In this document: positions 45,979-55,360 of the stretch, piece after piece
How the letters are laid out: each line of letters opens with the position of its first letter
Numbering within the stretch: the first letter of the stretch is position 1
Assembly (NCBI RefSeq): GCF_000010345.1
Contig: NC_009663.1
Location: forward strand, 744,001-808,000
From: Sulfurovum sp. NBC37-1
Lineage (GTDB): Bacteria > Campylobacterota > Campylobacteria > Campylobacterales > Sulfurovaceae
DNA length: 64,000 nt
Reading direction: 5' to 3'
Position numbers and translations under genes: made by a program
The notes under the pieces: model-generated
Databases searched by the model: none
Told to the model about the DNA's origin: nothing
The model's input: the letters and a program-made list of their open reading frames with translations, nothing else

Positions 45979-47115
45979 CTAATCCCCATCACCCAGTGAA
46001 GATTTCAGCAGCATAGACTTGACGAAATAAACACCGTCAGAGACATATTCTTCACCTTTGTCAAGCCCTTCAATAGCAACATCATCCCCGTAGTAGGCAA
46101 TGATCTTGACCACTTTGGGTACATAGGGTGCTTCTTCCTCTTCTTCGCCTTCCTCCTCATGCTCTTTTGCCTCTTTGTTATGGCCATGCGGCTTTTCTGC
46201 AGCATGTTCCTCGTCTTCATGACGGGCTTCTTCAAAGACGACCCATTCGCCCTGAAAGAGAGAGAGGGCAGATTTTTTTATCATGAGTGCATTTCTGTAC
46301 GGCTCAAGCGATATCTCCATCTCCGTAAAGGCATTGATGAGTATGTTTTCTGGATATTTCATCATCATGAAAAGTACTTTGGCGCGCTGTGTTTCTTCGT
46401 CGATGGTGGGCAGAAGCTGTACGAAGTGCGCAGGGTACTTCTTCCCGGCAAATGTAACGAAACCCGTTGTTTTGGCTGTCACTTTCATGGCATCGTTCAA
46501 ATCCACATAGGCGATGGCATAATAGGCGCTTTGGTTGACAATGGACATGAGAGGATCTTCGGCATTGACATTGGAGTGAAGGGGAACGAATATCTGTCCG
46601 ACCACGCCGTCGGCATGGGCATAGAGGATGAACTGGTCCGTAGCCGTGGTCAGTTTTTTCGCATCGATCCCCAGTGAATTGAGCTGTGAAGCAAGGGCAC
46701 TTTGCTGAGCAAGTATCTCTTCTATCTCGATGATCTTCTGGTTAAGTTCATTCTGGGAGGTCAGGCCTTTCTTGTAAAGCTTTTTCGCTGTAGCAAGTTG
46801 TTCTTTGGCCGCTTTGGCCTGCTGCTTCAGGGCGACATAGTTCGCAGACATCTTTGAGAGTTCTATGGATTCTATAAGTACTACTTTTTCGCCTTTTCTT
46901 ACATGCTGTCCGGTGGTGACGAAATATTTCTCGACATGTCCCGGAAGTCTGGAGACGATTTTCTGTTTCTGGTCGGAAAGCTGGGTGATCTGTGCATTGG
47001 TACGGACGATCTTTCCCAAAGGTTTTATCTTGGCATGGTCCATCGTTATTTTATTCGTGGCCGTTTCGCCGGCAAAAGCCAGTATCGGCACTATGAGCAG
47101 TAAAGTCTTAATCAT
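45979..47115 (-). CDS. Periplasmic adaptor (membrane-fusion) protein, CusB/CzcB type
   Basis: A 378-aa protein with signal peptide, lipoyl-like segment (LPGHVEKYFVTTGQHVRKGE), a coiled-coil hairpin (about residues 90-150) and beta-barrel. A His/Glu-rich insert (EEARHEDEEHAAEKPHGHNK, about residues 285-320) is a likely metal-chelating loop. It bridges pump and outer-membrane channel. Start and end overlap or abut the neighbouring pump genes. Confidence 0.88.
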   Translation of the reverse strand: MIKTLLLIVPILAFAGETATNKITMDHAKIKPLGKIVRTNAQITQLSDQKQKIVSRLPGHVEKYFVTTGQHVRKGEKVVLIESIELSKMSANYVALKQQAKAAKEQLATAKKLYKKGLTSQNELNQKIIEIEEILAQQSALASQLNSLGIDAKKLTTATDQFILYAHADGVVGQIFVPLHSNVNAEDPLMSIVNQSAYYAIAYVDLNDAMKVTAKTTGFVTFAGKKYPAHFVQLLPTIDEETQRAKVLFMMMKYPENILINAFTEMEISLEPYRNALMIKKSALSLFQGEWVVFEEARHEDEEHAAEKPHGHNKEAKEHEEEGEEEEEAPYVPKVVKIIAYYGDDVAIEGLDKGEEYVSDGVYFVKSMLLKSSLGDGD

Positions 47116-48283
47116 TGTAGTCTCCTTGTAAAAAACGTAATTCTATTTTTTGATCGTTGATCATTTTTTGTGTCTGAAGCAGGGCTTTTCTTGTCTGAAT
47201 GAGCTTGTTCTTCGCCGTCATAAGCTGAAAGAGTGAGCCTTTGGCTATCTTGTATCCTTCCTGGAGAAGGGTGGTAAGTTCCTGCTGTTCTTTCTGTAGG
47301 CTCCTGAGTGCGTGGTACTGCGCGGAAAGTTCTCTGAGGGCTGCTTTGAGCATCTGTTTTTGCGAACGTATGCTGATAGAGAGCTGCTCATTGTCCAGCT
47401 GCGTCTGCTGCATTTTGAGCTTTGCCAGCATTCTCTCTTCGCTTCTGTCATTGTTGATGGAGAGGGGGATGCTCACTCCCACACGTACGATACCTTGGTC
47501 GGGTTCCTGCTCCACACTGGTATAGAGATCGAAATTTCGGAAACTGCTCTGGTTGATGCTGTAGTCACTCCGGTAGAGTTTCTCTTTTGCCTTGAGAACC
47601 TGCTGCTGCGGACTCAGTTTGGCACTGCTCTTTGTTTTGGAAGAGACAGAATAGATGAAACGTTTCTCCAGAGAGACTTTCTGGCTCAGTCCCGCTATGG
47701 CAAGCAGTTGGTAATAGAGCTTGACAAGCTCCTGCTTCGTCGTATATTTCATTGTTTTGAGCGTCAGTGTTTCCGTTCGGGCCTGAAGGTAGGCGACACG
47801 GTTTTCAGAGCCGCTCTTGTAGCGTTCTTTTACCATGGCAGTCACTCTGTTGGAGAGTGTATACTCCTGGTCCAGAAGCGACAGCATCTTGCTCTGGTAG
47901 ACATACTGTGTGTAGAGGTTTTCGAGTGTTTTGATGTAGCCGGCACGCCCCTGTGTGACAAAAGCTTTGCTCAGCAGTGAATTTGCATTTGCTTTCTCCC
48001 GCAGTCCATCCATGTAGCTTCCGGTACGGATGGTCTGGGAAAGTCCGGCTGCGTATTCGATATCGCTTCCTCCGACGTTCTCATTGTAATTCGAGAGTTC
48101 CAGGTTCATTACCGGGTTCGAAGCCCTCAGCAGTATCTTGTTCTTCTGTTGTGCCGTCTGCAGGGTGAGTGTCTGGCTTTTCAGTATCTTCGAGTTTTTC
48201 AGTGTTTTTGCTTTGAATGTCTGGTAACTCATGCCGAAAAGGCTGAGTGAAAATATGAAAAAGAGGTAACCCATTCGTTTCAT
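47108..48283 (-). CDS. TolC-like outer-membrane efflux channel, CusC type
   Basis: A 391-aa protein with signal peptide and two outer-membrane-factor repeats of long helices (QTIRTGSYMDGLREKANANS, YKSGSENRVAYLQARTETLT). It is the exit duct of the tripartite efflux system. ATG 48283 is used, overlapping the end of the PepSY gene by 4 bp; a longer frame to 48355 lacks a start site. Overlaps the adaptor gene by 8 bp. Confidence 0.83.
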   Translation of the reverse strand: MKRMGYLFFIFSLSLFGMSYQTFKAKTLKNSKILKSQTLTLQTAQQKNKILLRASNPVMNLELSNYNENVGGSDIEYAAGLSQTIRTGSYMDGLREKANANSLLSKAFVTQGRAGYIKTLENLYTQYVYQSKMLSLLDQEYTLSNRVTAMVKERYKSGSENRVAYLQARTETLTLKTMKYTTKQELVKLYYQLLAIAGLSQKVSLEKRFIYSVSSKTKSSAKLSPQQQVLKAKEKLYRSDYSINQSSFRNFDLYTSVEQEPDQGIVRVGVSIPLSINNDRSEERMLAKLKMQQTQLDNEQLSISIRSQKQMLKAALRELSAQYHALRSLQKEQQELTTLLQEGYKIAKGSLFQLMTAKNKLIQTRKALLQTQKMINDQKIELRFLQGDYND

Positions 48284-48615
48284 TGTTTTTTCTCCGTGTT
48301 GATTTTTTTCGGATCGATGACCGTTCCGTCGAGTGCATTGATGTAAACCGTGCATTTCGTGGTTCTGGCAATATAGTAAAGGTAGGATCCGTGATGTGTC
48401 AATGTGAGTTTTACGTCACTGTTCCTGCACGCCCTGGTGGCTATCTTCTTTGCCTGGTCTTCGTCTATTTTATGTAATCGATGTGCATTTTTTTCATCCA
48501 TATGTTTCAGTGACGGACGATGGTTGTATCTGTGCAAATCGAGATGTTCTGATGCTGACATGGTCTGCGCATACATAGATGTGCAAAAACCAAGTATGAG
48601 TAATGGGTATTTCAT
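48280..48615 (-). CDS. Secreted PepSY-like protein
   Basis: A 111-aa protein: signal peptide (ends MYAQ), a His-rich linker (SEHLDLHRYNHRPSLKHMDE), then a PepSY-like domain (HKIDEDQAKKIATRACRNSD, KLTLTHHGSYLYYIARTTKC) with two Cys that could form a disulfide. It is a clear paralogue of the protein at 52456-52770. Sits between the small His/Cys protein and the efflux channel. PepSY domains often bind proteins or act in redox/metal uptake; the role here is unknown. Confidence 0.72.
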   Translation of the reverse strand: MKYPLLILGFCTSMYAQTMSASEHLDLHRYNHRPSLKHMDEKNAHRLHKIDEDQAKKIATRACRNSDVKLTLTHHGSYLYYIARTTKCTVYINALDGTVIDPKKINTEKKQ

Positions 48616-48678
48616 TGTAATCCTTGAATTAGGGTTTTAAAGTGCTCTGTAAAGAGAACTATGGTGCCGGTAAAAGGA

Positions 48679-48984
48679 TCAGGCTATAGGGGGTTTGTTT
48701 TCGGTTTCTTTGAAAGGTGGGTGGTAGGTGAGTAGTTTCGTATCGGGCTGTTCTGCGTGCTGAATGGTTGGCATATGCTGTATAACAGGTGTGATGATAG
48801 CACTCATATGAAAGAAGTGGTGAAAATCACAAAGATCACCACACTTCGTGCCGTGATCCACTTCCTGTACATATTCCTTGGCACTTTCATGTGCACAATG
48901 CTCTTCAGAAGCGATGACAACAGCATGGGCAACGTTGAAAAATAACGCTGACAATAGTAAAAGTTTCAACATGGTGCTTTTCAC
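48679..48984 (-). CDS. Small secreted His/Cys protein, RND cluster
   Basis: A 101-aa protein with signal peptide, then EEHCAHES, TKCGDLCDFHHFFHM and a fixed C-terminal tail (KLLTYHPPFKE, ENKPPIA). Three Cys and several His are shared with the paralogue at 52852, so they are probably metal ligands. It is the first gene of the RND cluster; the TGCAC boxes at 49058 lie in the divergent promoter region with the DsbD-like gene. Confidence 0.62.
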   Translation of the reverse strand: MKSTMLKLLLLSALFFNVAHAVVIASEEHCAHESAKEYVQEVDHGTKCGDLCDFHHFFHMSAIITPVIQHMPTIQHAEQPDTKLLTYHPPFKETENKPPIA

Positions 48985-49057
48985 TGCTTCTCCCTTCTGA
49001 AATATTTGTTGTAGTATAACGAAAATATACTTTATTCATTTATTATATTTTATTTTC

Positions 49058-49096
49058 GTGCAGGGAGTGTGCAAGATGACCTACACAAACCTTGCA
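49058..49096. promoter_or_regulatory. TGCAC-type repeat array between divergent metal genes
   Basis: GTGCA (49058), GTGCA (49069), CTACA (49081) and TTGCA (49092) are spaced 11, 12 and 11 bp. They lie between the RND-cluster gene (-) and the DsbD-like gene (+), about 50 bp before the latter. The same array occurs at 61932, 62519 and 63604. Confidence 0.55.
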
Positions 49097-49145
49097 CAGG
49101 CTTCCATTATACTTTTCACATAACTCCAATATAGAGGTAAATAAA

Positions 49146-50516
49146 ATGAAAAAAAATCGATGGATGATCCTGTCAGTATTTGTTTTGCTGTCAGCCACAC
49201 TGCTTTATGCAGGAGTGGATACGGAGACGGTTTCCGGGAATGAAGGGGTGCTCAGTCTGGCGCTGGGCTCTTTTGTGGCAGGTCTTTTGCTTACTTTTAC
49301 ACCCTGTGTACTTCCGATGGTACCCATTGTGTCAAGTATTATCGTCGGGCAGGGGAAGGAGATCACCAAGGCCAAAGCCCTGTATCTTTCTGCCGCCTAT
49401 GTGCTGGGAACCATACTGACTTACACGGTCATGGGCGCACTGGCAGGTGCTACCGGGGAACAGTTGCAGGCTTATTTTCAAAATGTATGGGCCATAGGGG
49501 CCATCTCTCTGATCTTTGTAGCCATGGCACTTTCTATGTTCGGACTGTATGAAATACAGCTTCCTTCATTTATACAGTCAAAACTGAACGCTAGTTCCCA
49601 GCACATCAAGGGAGGCAGCGGTCCAATGGTCTTTTTGCTTGGTGCCATTTCCGCTTTGATCCTGGGTGCCTGTGTCTCTCCCATACTCATTTCGTTCCTG
49701 GGTATCGCTATTGCCAAAGCAGATCCGATGCTCGGTGCGGTCACGATGTTCTTCCTGGCTTTGGGTATGGGTATACCTTTGCTGCTTCTGGGACTGGGTG
49801 CGGGACATCTGTTACCAAAAGCCGGTGAGTGGATGAACAAGATTAAATACACATTCGGTGTACTGCTTCTGGCCACAGCCATCTACATTTTCAATGAGCT
49901 AGATCTTGTACCGCCGCTTCTTCCCTGGGGTATTTTATTCATCGTCGTGAGTATCTACCTGGGGGCTTTGCGTCCTTTGGGTGAAGAGGCAAGAGGATGG
50001 TACAAATTCCTCAAAGGTATAGGGATCGTGGTGCTGGTATGGGGTATGCTCCTGCTTATAGGTGCGGCATATGGTCAGAGAGATATACTTCATCCTCTGC
50101 CAAAACTCTCTCTGAATAACGTTTCTGTGATCGATGAGAAGAACTATATTCCTTTTACGCTTGTGAAAGACGAGAAGGAGCTTGATGCCAAAATGAAAGA
50201 GGCGATCAAAGCCAGGAAACTCCTGATCATCTATTTCTATAAAGATACCTGCCCTGTCTGCAAGAAGCTGAATGCCACTACATTCCAGGATCCGAAGGTC
50301 AGGGCAAAATTGAAGGAGAAGTATGTTGCTGTCAAGGTCAATATTACTGATACTTCCGATGAAAAGAGCCAGGCGATCCGAAAACGCTTTAATATCTTCG
50401 GCTCGCCTTCTTTCGTCTTTTTTGATAGAAAAGGAAAGGAACTTAAAAATGATCTCTTCTATGGCTATGAAGATCCGAAAGAATTTTTTGATACTCTGGA
50501 TATTATTTCGGATTGA
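49146..50516 (+). CDS. dsbD: DsbD-like thiol:disulfide interchange protein
   Basis: A 456-aa inner-membrane protein moving reducing power from the cytoplasm to the periplasm. The TM domain has both Cys motifs (FTPCVLPMVP and LGACVSPILI), followed by a C-terminal thioredoxin-like domain with CPVC in FYKDTCPVCKKL. The N-terminal DsbD-alpha domain of E. coli DsbD is missing, so it hands electrons to separate periplasmic partners. ATG 49146 has AGAGG upstream. Shared control region with the RND cluster suggests it keeps Cys-rich metal proteins or cytochromes reduced. Confidence 0.87.
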   Translation: MKKNRWMILSVFVLLSATLLYAGVDTETVSGNEGVLSLALGSFVAGLLLTFTPCVLPMVPIVSSIIVGQGKEITKAKALYLSAAYVLGTILTYTVMGALAGATGEQLQAYFQNVWAIGAISLIFVAMALSMFGLYEIQLPSFIQSKLNASSQHIKGGSGPMVFLLGAISALILGACVSPILISFLGIAIAKADPMLGAVTMFFLALGMGIPLLLLGLGAGHLLPKAGEWMNKIKYTFGVLLLATAIYIFNELDLVPPLLPWGILFIVVSIYLGALRPLGEEARGWYKFLKGIGIVVLVWGMLLLIGAAYGQRDILHPLPKLSLNNVSVIDEKNYIPFTLVKDEKELDAKMKEAIKARKLLIIYFYKDTCPVCKKLNATTFQDPKVRAKLKEKYVAVKVNITDTSDEKSQAIRKRFNIFGSPSFVFFDRKGKELKNDLFYGYEDPKEFFDTLDIISD

Positions 50517-50529
50517 TCAGACACGTGCA

Positions 50530-52419
50530 TCATATCTTTCCGGACCTCAGTCCGTTGGCAACAGCCAGTAGCTCACTGGCTTCATGCACAAGTACAGCCA
50601 TGGCGACAGAGATGAGCCCTCCCACACCCGAAGGAATCAAAATGGCAAGTATAATGATCGCAAATACAATGTTCTGTTTGCTGACACGACGGGCTTTTTG
50701 ACCTATCTTAATGGCTTCAATGATCTTGTTCAGATCATCTGCCATCAACGCAATATCCGCTGCTTCTATGGCAACATCCGTACCTGCGGCTCCCATAGCC
50801 ATGCCGCAGGTGGCTGTTGCAAGTGCAGGTGCATCGTTTACCCCGTCTCCCACCATCAGTGTCGGACCTGATTTCATCAGTTCCTTGATGGCGTTTACTT
50901 TGTCATCGGGTTTAAGTGAAGCACGGACATCATCCATACCGAGCTGTTCTGCCACCCTTTGTGCCGTTTTGGAATTGTCCCCGGTCAACATGACAGTTTT
51001 GATACCGAGACCGTGAAGTTTTTTAATGACATTCGCTGCATTTTCCCGTATGGTGTCCTGAATGCCAATAAGGCCATGAAGTCCATCGCTGTTACCAAGA
51101 AGTACGACAGTCTTGCCTGCCGATTGCAGATCTTCAATGATGGAAGTATGCGCTTCGAGATCCATGCCAAGCTCTTCAAAGAGCTTGGGGCTGCCCAGGT
51201 ACCAAAGCATGTCATCGATGTGTCCCTGTACGCCTGAACCGATCAGTGTTTTTGAAGCATCTGCCGGTAACAAGGGGACATTATTTCCTTTGGCATATGT
51301 GACGATGGCTTTGGCAAGAGGATGTGTAGAGTACTGTTCAAGAGATGCCGCCTTGCTTAGAAGTGCTCTCCCATCTTCTTGAAAAGCGATGACATCAGTG
51401 ACTTTCGGTTTACCATAGGTGAGCGTACCGGTCTTGTCAAAAGCGATGGTCTCGATAACACCCAAATGTTCAAGATGTGCACCTCCTTTGATGAGGATCC
51501 CCCGTTTGGCTGCACCGCTTATGCCTGCTGCCATAGCGATGGGGAGGGAAATGACAAGTGCACAGGGTGCTGCTGCGACAAGCAGGATCACGGCTTTTTC
51601 TATCCAGTAGGCAGAGTCTGCTCCTGTAACAAATGGAACAATCACAAGCAATATGGCACTTAGCAGTACGATGGGACTGTAAACGCGTCCAAAACGTTCC
51701 ATCCACATCTGCGCGTGGCCTTTTTGCTCCTGTGCATTTTCGACAAGTTCGATGATACGGGAGAGTGTATTGTCCGAAAATGCTGTGGTCGCTTCGACAA
51801 GAAGGGCTGATTCACCGTTGATGGTGGCAGCAAATACCTTCTCCCCGGCTTTCTTATTCACCGGCATAGATTCGCCTGTGACAGGGGATTCATCTAGACT
51901 TGATTCTCCTGTGATGATGATACCGTCGGTAGGTACGGATTCTCCCGGAAGAACGTTGAACCTGTCACCGACTTTCAATGTTTCGGCTGGAACGATCTCT
52001 TCGGCGCCGTTTCGTACGAGCCGTGCCTCTTTGGGTGCAAGGTCGAGCAGGGAGCGGATGGCATTGCGTGTTTTACTGAAAGTGTATTCTTCTATCCCCT
52101 CGGCAGCACCGTAAAGGACTACAAGAGCCGCTGCTTCATCCCACATTCCAAGGTAGGCTGCCCCGGATGTCGCCCATATCATCAGCATGGATATGCTGAT
52201 CTCATGCTCAACAATGAGCTCTTCAATCCCCTCCCGGACCCAAAGGTATCCGCCAATGACAATAGCAATGATATACATGGGGGTCGTAATGGTACTGCTG
52301 CTTTGCAGAAAGTATTCCATACCGAATGTGATCAACGCAATGACGGCTGCTATCAGAGCGTTTCGCAGAGGAGGGTAGGTGATCCATGAATGAAACTGGT
52401 TTTCTTTTTTCTTTTTCAT
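50530..52419 (-). CDS. P1B-type heavy-metal ATPase with APC motif
   Basis: A 629-aa metal-transporting ATPase. Visible: TGES actuator motif (PVTGESMPVNK), phosphorylation [19 protein letters not shown]. The TM6 metal motif is AAPCALVISLP, that is APC where zinc, cadmium and copper pumps have CPC. No N-terminal metal-binding domain; the N-terminus is Lys-rich. ATG 52419 has AAGGA 7 nt upstream. CadA/ZntA-like by overall pattern, but the APC motif leaves the metal open. Last gene of the second metal cluster. Confidence 0.88.
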   Translation of the reverse strand: MKKKKENQFHSWITYPPLRNALIAAVIALITFGMEYFLQSSSTITTPMYIIAIVIGGYLWVREGIEELIVEHEISISMLMIWATSGAAYLGMWDEAAALVVLYGAAEGIEEYTFSKTRNAIRSLLDLAPKEARLVRNGAEEIVPAETLKVGDRFNVLPGESVPTDGIIITGESSLDESPVTGESMPVNKKAGEKVFAATINGESALLVEATTAFSDNTLSRIIELVENAQEQKGHAQMWMERFGRVYSPIVLLSAILLVIVPFVTGADSAYWIEKAVILLVAAAPCALVISLPIAMAAGISGAAKRGILIKGGAHLEHLGVIETIAFDKTGTLTYGKPKVTDVIAFQEDGRALLSKAASLEQYSTHPLAKAIVTYAKGNNVPLLPADASKTLIGSGVQGHIDDMLWYLGSPKLFEELGMDLEAHTSIIEDLQSAGKTVVLLGNSDGLHGLIGIQDTIRENAANVIKKLHGLGIKTVMLTGDNSKTAQRVAEQLGMDDVRASLKPDDKVNAIKELMKSGPTLMVGDGVNDAPALATATCGMAMGAAGTDVAIEAADIALMADDLNKIIEAIKIGQKARRVSKQNIVFAIIILAILIPSGVGGLISVAMAVLVHEASELLAVANGLRSGKI

Positions 52420-52455
52420 ATTGTTTCCTTGGTCAGTCATCTGTTTTATCGGTTA

Positions 52456-52770
52456 CTACTTTTTTTTGATCTCTTCAGGTGTAAGTATCTTACCGTTAAG
52501 TGCATTGATGTAGACCTTGCAGTCTGTCGTCGTGCCAAGATAGTAAAGGTACTTTTTGTGATGCTTGAGCGTCAGTTTGATATTGTCCTCCTTACACTGT
52601 TTTTGGGCAATTTTCATTGCTTTGTTCTCGTCTATCTTATGCATTTGATGTAATTGAGTCTTATCGGTCTGTTTTGCTGACTCCGTATGCAGGTCCAGGT
52701 GTTCAGAGTCTGACATGGTCTGAGCATAAATCGTTGTACAAAAAGCAAGTGTGAATAGTAAATATTTCAT
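52456..52770 (-). CDS. Secreted PepSY-like protein, ATPase cluster
   Basis: A 104-aa paralogue of 48280-48615: signal peptide ending IYAQ, SDSEHLDLHTES linker, then HKIDENKAMKIAQKQCKEDN and KLTLKHHKKYLYYLGTTTDC. Both Cys are kept. It lies between the small His/Cys protein and the ATPase, the same relative place as in the RND cluster. ATG 52770 is the natural start; an upstream start at 52809 has no signal peptide. Confidence 0.72.
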   Translation of the reverse strand: MKYLLFTLAFCTTIYAQTMSDSEHLDLHTESAKQTDKTQLHQMHKIDENKAMKIAQKQCKEDNIKLTLKHHKKYLYYLGTTTDCKVYINALNGKILTPEEIKKK

Positions 52771-52851
52771 AGGTAATCCTTTGTGTTTTCTAAAAAATTT
52801 AGAGAGCATTTCAACCGTCCTTTTGAGAGAACTGTAGTATGGTGAAGGGAT

Positions 52852-53157
52852 TCAGGCTATTGGAGGTTTATTTTCTGCCTTTTTGAAAGGTGGCGTATAG
52901 GTTAAGAGTTTTGAGTCAGGTTGGTCACTGCATGTAAGGTTGTGGATCATTTCGCTAACAGGTGTGAGAATGGCCACTATATGAAAAAGATGGTGCACCT
53001 CACAAAGGTTACCACATTCCGTACTTTGATCCATTTCAAGCAAGTATTCACTGCTGCTTTCGTATGCACAGTGTTCCTGGTTGGCAATAATGGAGGCATG
53101 AGAAATGTTAAGAAAAAATGAGAATAACAGTAAAAGTATTATAAATCTATTTTTCAT
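52852..53157 (-). CDS. Small secreted His/Cys protein, ATPase cluster
   Basis: A 101-aa paralogue of 48679-48984 with the same Cys/His positions (NQEHCAYES, TECGNLCEVHHLFHI) and nearly the same tail (KLLTYTPPFKK, ENKPPIA). The conserved tail suggests a binding surface or processing signal. It follows the histidine kinase gene at a distance of 78 bp. Confidence 0.62.
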   Translation of the reverse strand: MKNRFIILLLLFSFFLNISHASIIANQEHCAYESSSEYLLEMDQSTECGNLCEVHHLFHIVAILTPVSEMIHNLTCSDQPDSKLLTYTPPFKKAENKPPIA

Positions 53158-53235
53158 CTTTAAACCTTCTATTCTATTTCAATATAGCCTAATACGACTG
53201 ATTTGTAAAGTTTTGAAGCGTGTCACTATGCTTCA

Positions 53236-54309
53236 TTAACTGTTTGCCTGCCTGGTTTGCTGCGATTGATTCATAATGGCAGATAGGTCAAGTTTGAACA
53301 CGGACCCTTTATTTATTTTGGATCGGACTTCAATTTTAATATCCATTTTTTTTGCCAATTTGTCGACGATGTGCAGACCGATGCCTAAACCTCTTGATGT
53401 TTCTTTGTAAAACCTGTCAAATATTTTTTTAGGGTTTTTTATTCCGATCCCGTTATCTTTGATCGATAATATATTTTGATCCAAGGAGACAGATACATTA
53501 CCTTCATTGTTACTGTACTTACATGCGTTTGACAAAAGATTGTCAATGATCCGGATCATTGCATTTTTGTAGGTATATATATTTTTTGATTCCATATCTA
53601 AATTGAAATATATATGGGGGTAGCTGCCGGAGAAGAATGCTACTCTTTGTTCGATCAGCGATTTGATGTCAAATGCTTCACGTTCTCCCATATCTTCATT
53701 GATGAACTCCTTGAGGTTTTTCTGAAGGTTCAAGATCGTATCTACTGCACTGGCTATCCTCTGTTTTATTTTAGGGTTTGATTCTGGTAGGAGCCTGAGG
53801 TTTAACCTGATGGTAGAGATGGGTGTATTGAAATCATGCAGTATGTCTTTTATGAATTCATTTGTCATTTTTAACGATTGTTTTAATGGGTAGAGTGCAT
53901 AAAATGAGAAGAGTACAGAGACAATAAACGCGAGGAATAAGGCTTGAATGATCTCATGTGCAATCCCCCGTTCGATGATGGCAATGTCATTACGAAAATT
54001 TTCTAGCGGGTATGAAACTTTTGTAAAGTATTTTTTTGAATTGAATATTTCAAAATAGGCATAAAGAGACTTCTTGTTACGAAGAAGTTTATAAAGCTGC
54101 TTGTCTTTTGACTTTTCTACAAAATTGATTGTAAATATGCTGCTATGTAAAGTCAGACTGGCAATCTGCATTTGGGAATAAAGCGTGTATTGATGGGTCT
54201 GCACTTTGTCACGATAGATATGATTGTAAAGTAGTATTATCAATATGGACAACGAAACAAAAAAGAGAACAATACTTCTCATAAATGAATTTATTTCAAC
54301 TTTGCTCAA
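53236..54309 (-). CDS. Sensor histidine kinase, ATPase cluster
   Basis: A 357-aa two-TM kinase with an intact core: H-box ILHDFNTPISTIRL, N-box NLLSNACKYS, DNGIGIKN and GLGIGLHIV. The periplasmic sensor (about residues 30-115) is short and has no Cys. It overlaps the regulator gene by 14 bp. Very likely responds to metal, judged by its neighbours. Confidence 0.86.
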   Translation of the reverse strand: MSKVEINSFMRSIVLFFVSLSILIILLYNHIYRDKVQTHQYTLYSQMQIASLTLHSSIFTINFVEKSKDKQLYKLLRNKKSLYAYFEIFNSKKYFTKVSYPLENFRNDIAIIERGIAHEIIQALFLAFIVSVLFSFYALYPLKQSLKMTNEFIKDILHDFNTPISTIRLNLRLLPESNPKIKQRIASAVDTILNLQKNLKEFINEDMGEREAFDIKSLIEQRVAFFSGSYPHIYFNLDMESKNIYTYKNAMIRIIDNLLSNACKYSNNEGNVSVSLDQNILSIKDNGIGIKNPKKIFDRFYKETSRGLGIGLHIVDKLAKKMDIKIEVRSKINKGSVFKLDLSAIMNQSQQTRQANS

Positions 54310-54934
54310 GAATATATCCTCTTCCCCGTATGTTCTTGATCTCTATACCGGTTATTTTGTTAATATTGCTGATATGAAACCTCAATGCATTCGGACCTGG
54401 ATTGTTCATGCACTCATATAGTTCGGTTTTATTGATAACTCTGCCGATATTATGAATGAAGAGATCAAATATCTGTGTACTGACCTCCCCAAGAGATACG
54501 AGCTTTTGGTTTCGAAGCAGCTTTTTCTCTTTTGGGAAATATTCCAGATCTTTGTATTGGATTTTTTGATCCTTTTCCATGAGCTTCAGGTTGACTTTAA
54601 TGAGCAGCTCTTCTGAATAAAAAGGCTTCTTTATGAAATCATAAGCTCCCGCATCAAAAGCCTTGAGTACGGTTTTTAAATCTGTCATGGCGCTGATGAA
54701 AATGGCAGGTGTCAGATCATCCGCATCACGAAGACTTTTTAAAATATCCAAACCATCAATATCCGGGATATTGATATCGAAGATATACAGGTCATACTGA
54801 TGATCGTAAGTAAGATCTATCGCTGTCTGCCCACTTGTAACATAATCGACTTGATATCCGCCTGCAACAAGCAGGTCTTTAATGGTGTCACCTAGGTTGA
54901 AGTCATCTTCAAGAAGCAATATTTGTTTATTCAT
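54296..54934 (-). CDS. OmpR-family response regulator, ATPase cluster
   Basis: A 212-aa regulator: receiver with phospho-Asp in YIFDINIPDID, Lys in FIKKPFY, and winged-helix output (VINKTELYECMNNPG, RFHISNINKITG). Partner of the adjacent kinase. Its targets probably include the cytochrome/peptide/ATPase operon around it. Confidence 0.87.
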   Translation of the reverse strand: MNKQILLLEDDFNLGDTIKDLLVAGGYQVDYVTSGQTAIDLTYDHQYDLYIFDINIPDIDGLDILKSLRDADDLTPAIFISAMTDLKTVLKAFDAGAYDFIKKPFYSEELLIKVNLKLMEKDQKIQYKDLEYFPKEKKLLRNQKLVSLGEVSTQIFDLFIHNIGRVINKTELYECMNNPGPNALRFHISNINKITGIEIKNIRGRGYILEQS

Positions 54935-54961
54935 GGTACTTCAGATAACCTATTTTCAGTA

Positions 54962-55360
54962 TCAGTCACAGGTTGGTACATTGGTCTCAAGTGATTTTGC
55001 TGCTTTTGGCTTTTTGCCCACTCCGCATTTCACGGTCCCGCATTTTCCTGTGCCACATTTATTAATCTTCCATGTAGAAGAATTGAAATCTTTTGACGTA
55101 TGCTCCTTTATATTTTCATCGATGCTTTTACTGTTTTCTGTAGATCTGTTTGTATCTATACTATTATATTTTTGTTGTGATATATCTACTTCCAACTGTT
55201 TTAGCAACAGCTTTTTTTCTGTGCCTGAAGCCTTCTTGATCTTATCTATTTTCTCATCAATGGTATTGGTTTGCGCAATACTCCATACAGAAAATCCAAG
55301 AAAAAAAAGTGCCAGAGCAGATTTTATCTTTTTAGGTAATATCTTTTTTAATGTCAACAT
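54962..55360 (-). CDS. Secreted peptide with KCG repeats
   Basis: A 132-aa protein with a signal peptide (ALALFFLGFSVWSIAQ), a polar helical middle part, and a KCGTGKCGTVKCGVGKK tail. Three K-C-G units in 12 residues should bind Cu(I)-type metals. ATG 55360 has GGAGG three bases upstream and lies inside the end of the SHOCT gene (29-bp overlap). The tail recalls EGKCG-type copper-binding RiPP precursors, but no modifying enzyme gene is in the window. Confidence 0.62.
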   Translation of the reverse strand: MLTLKKILPKKIKSALALFFLGFSVWSIAQTNTIDEKIDKIKKASGTEKKLLLKQLEVDISQQKYNSIDTNRSTENSKSIDENIKEHTSKDFNSSTWKINKCGTGKCGTVKCGVGKKPKAAKSLETNVPTCD

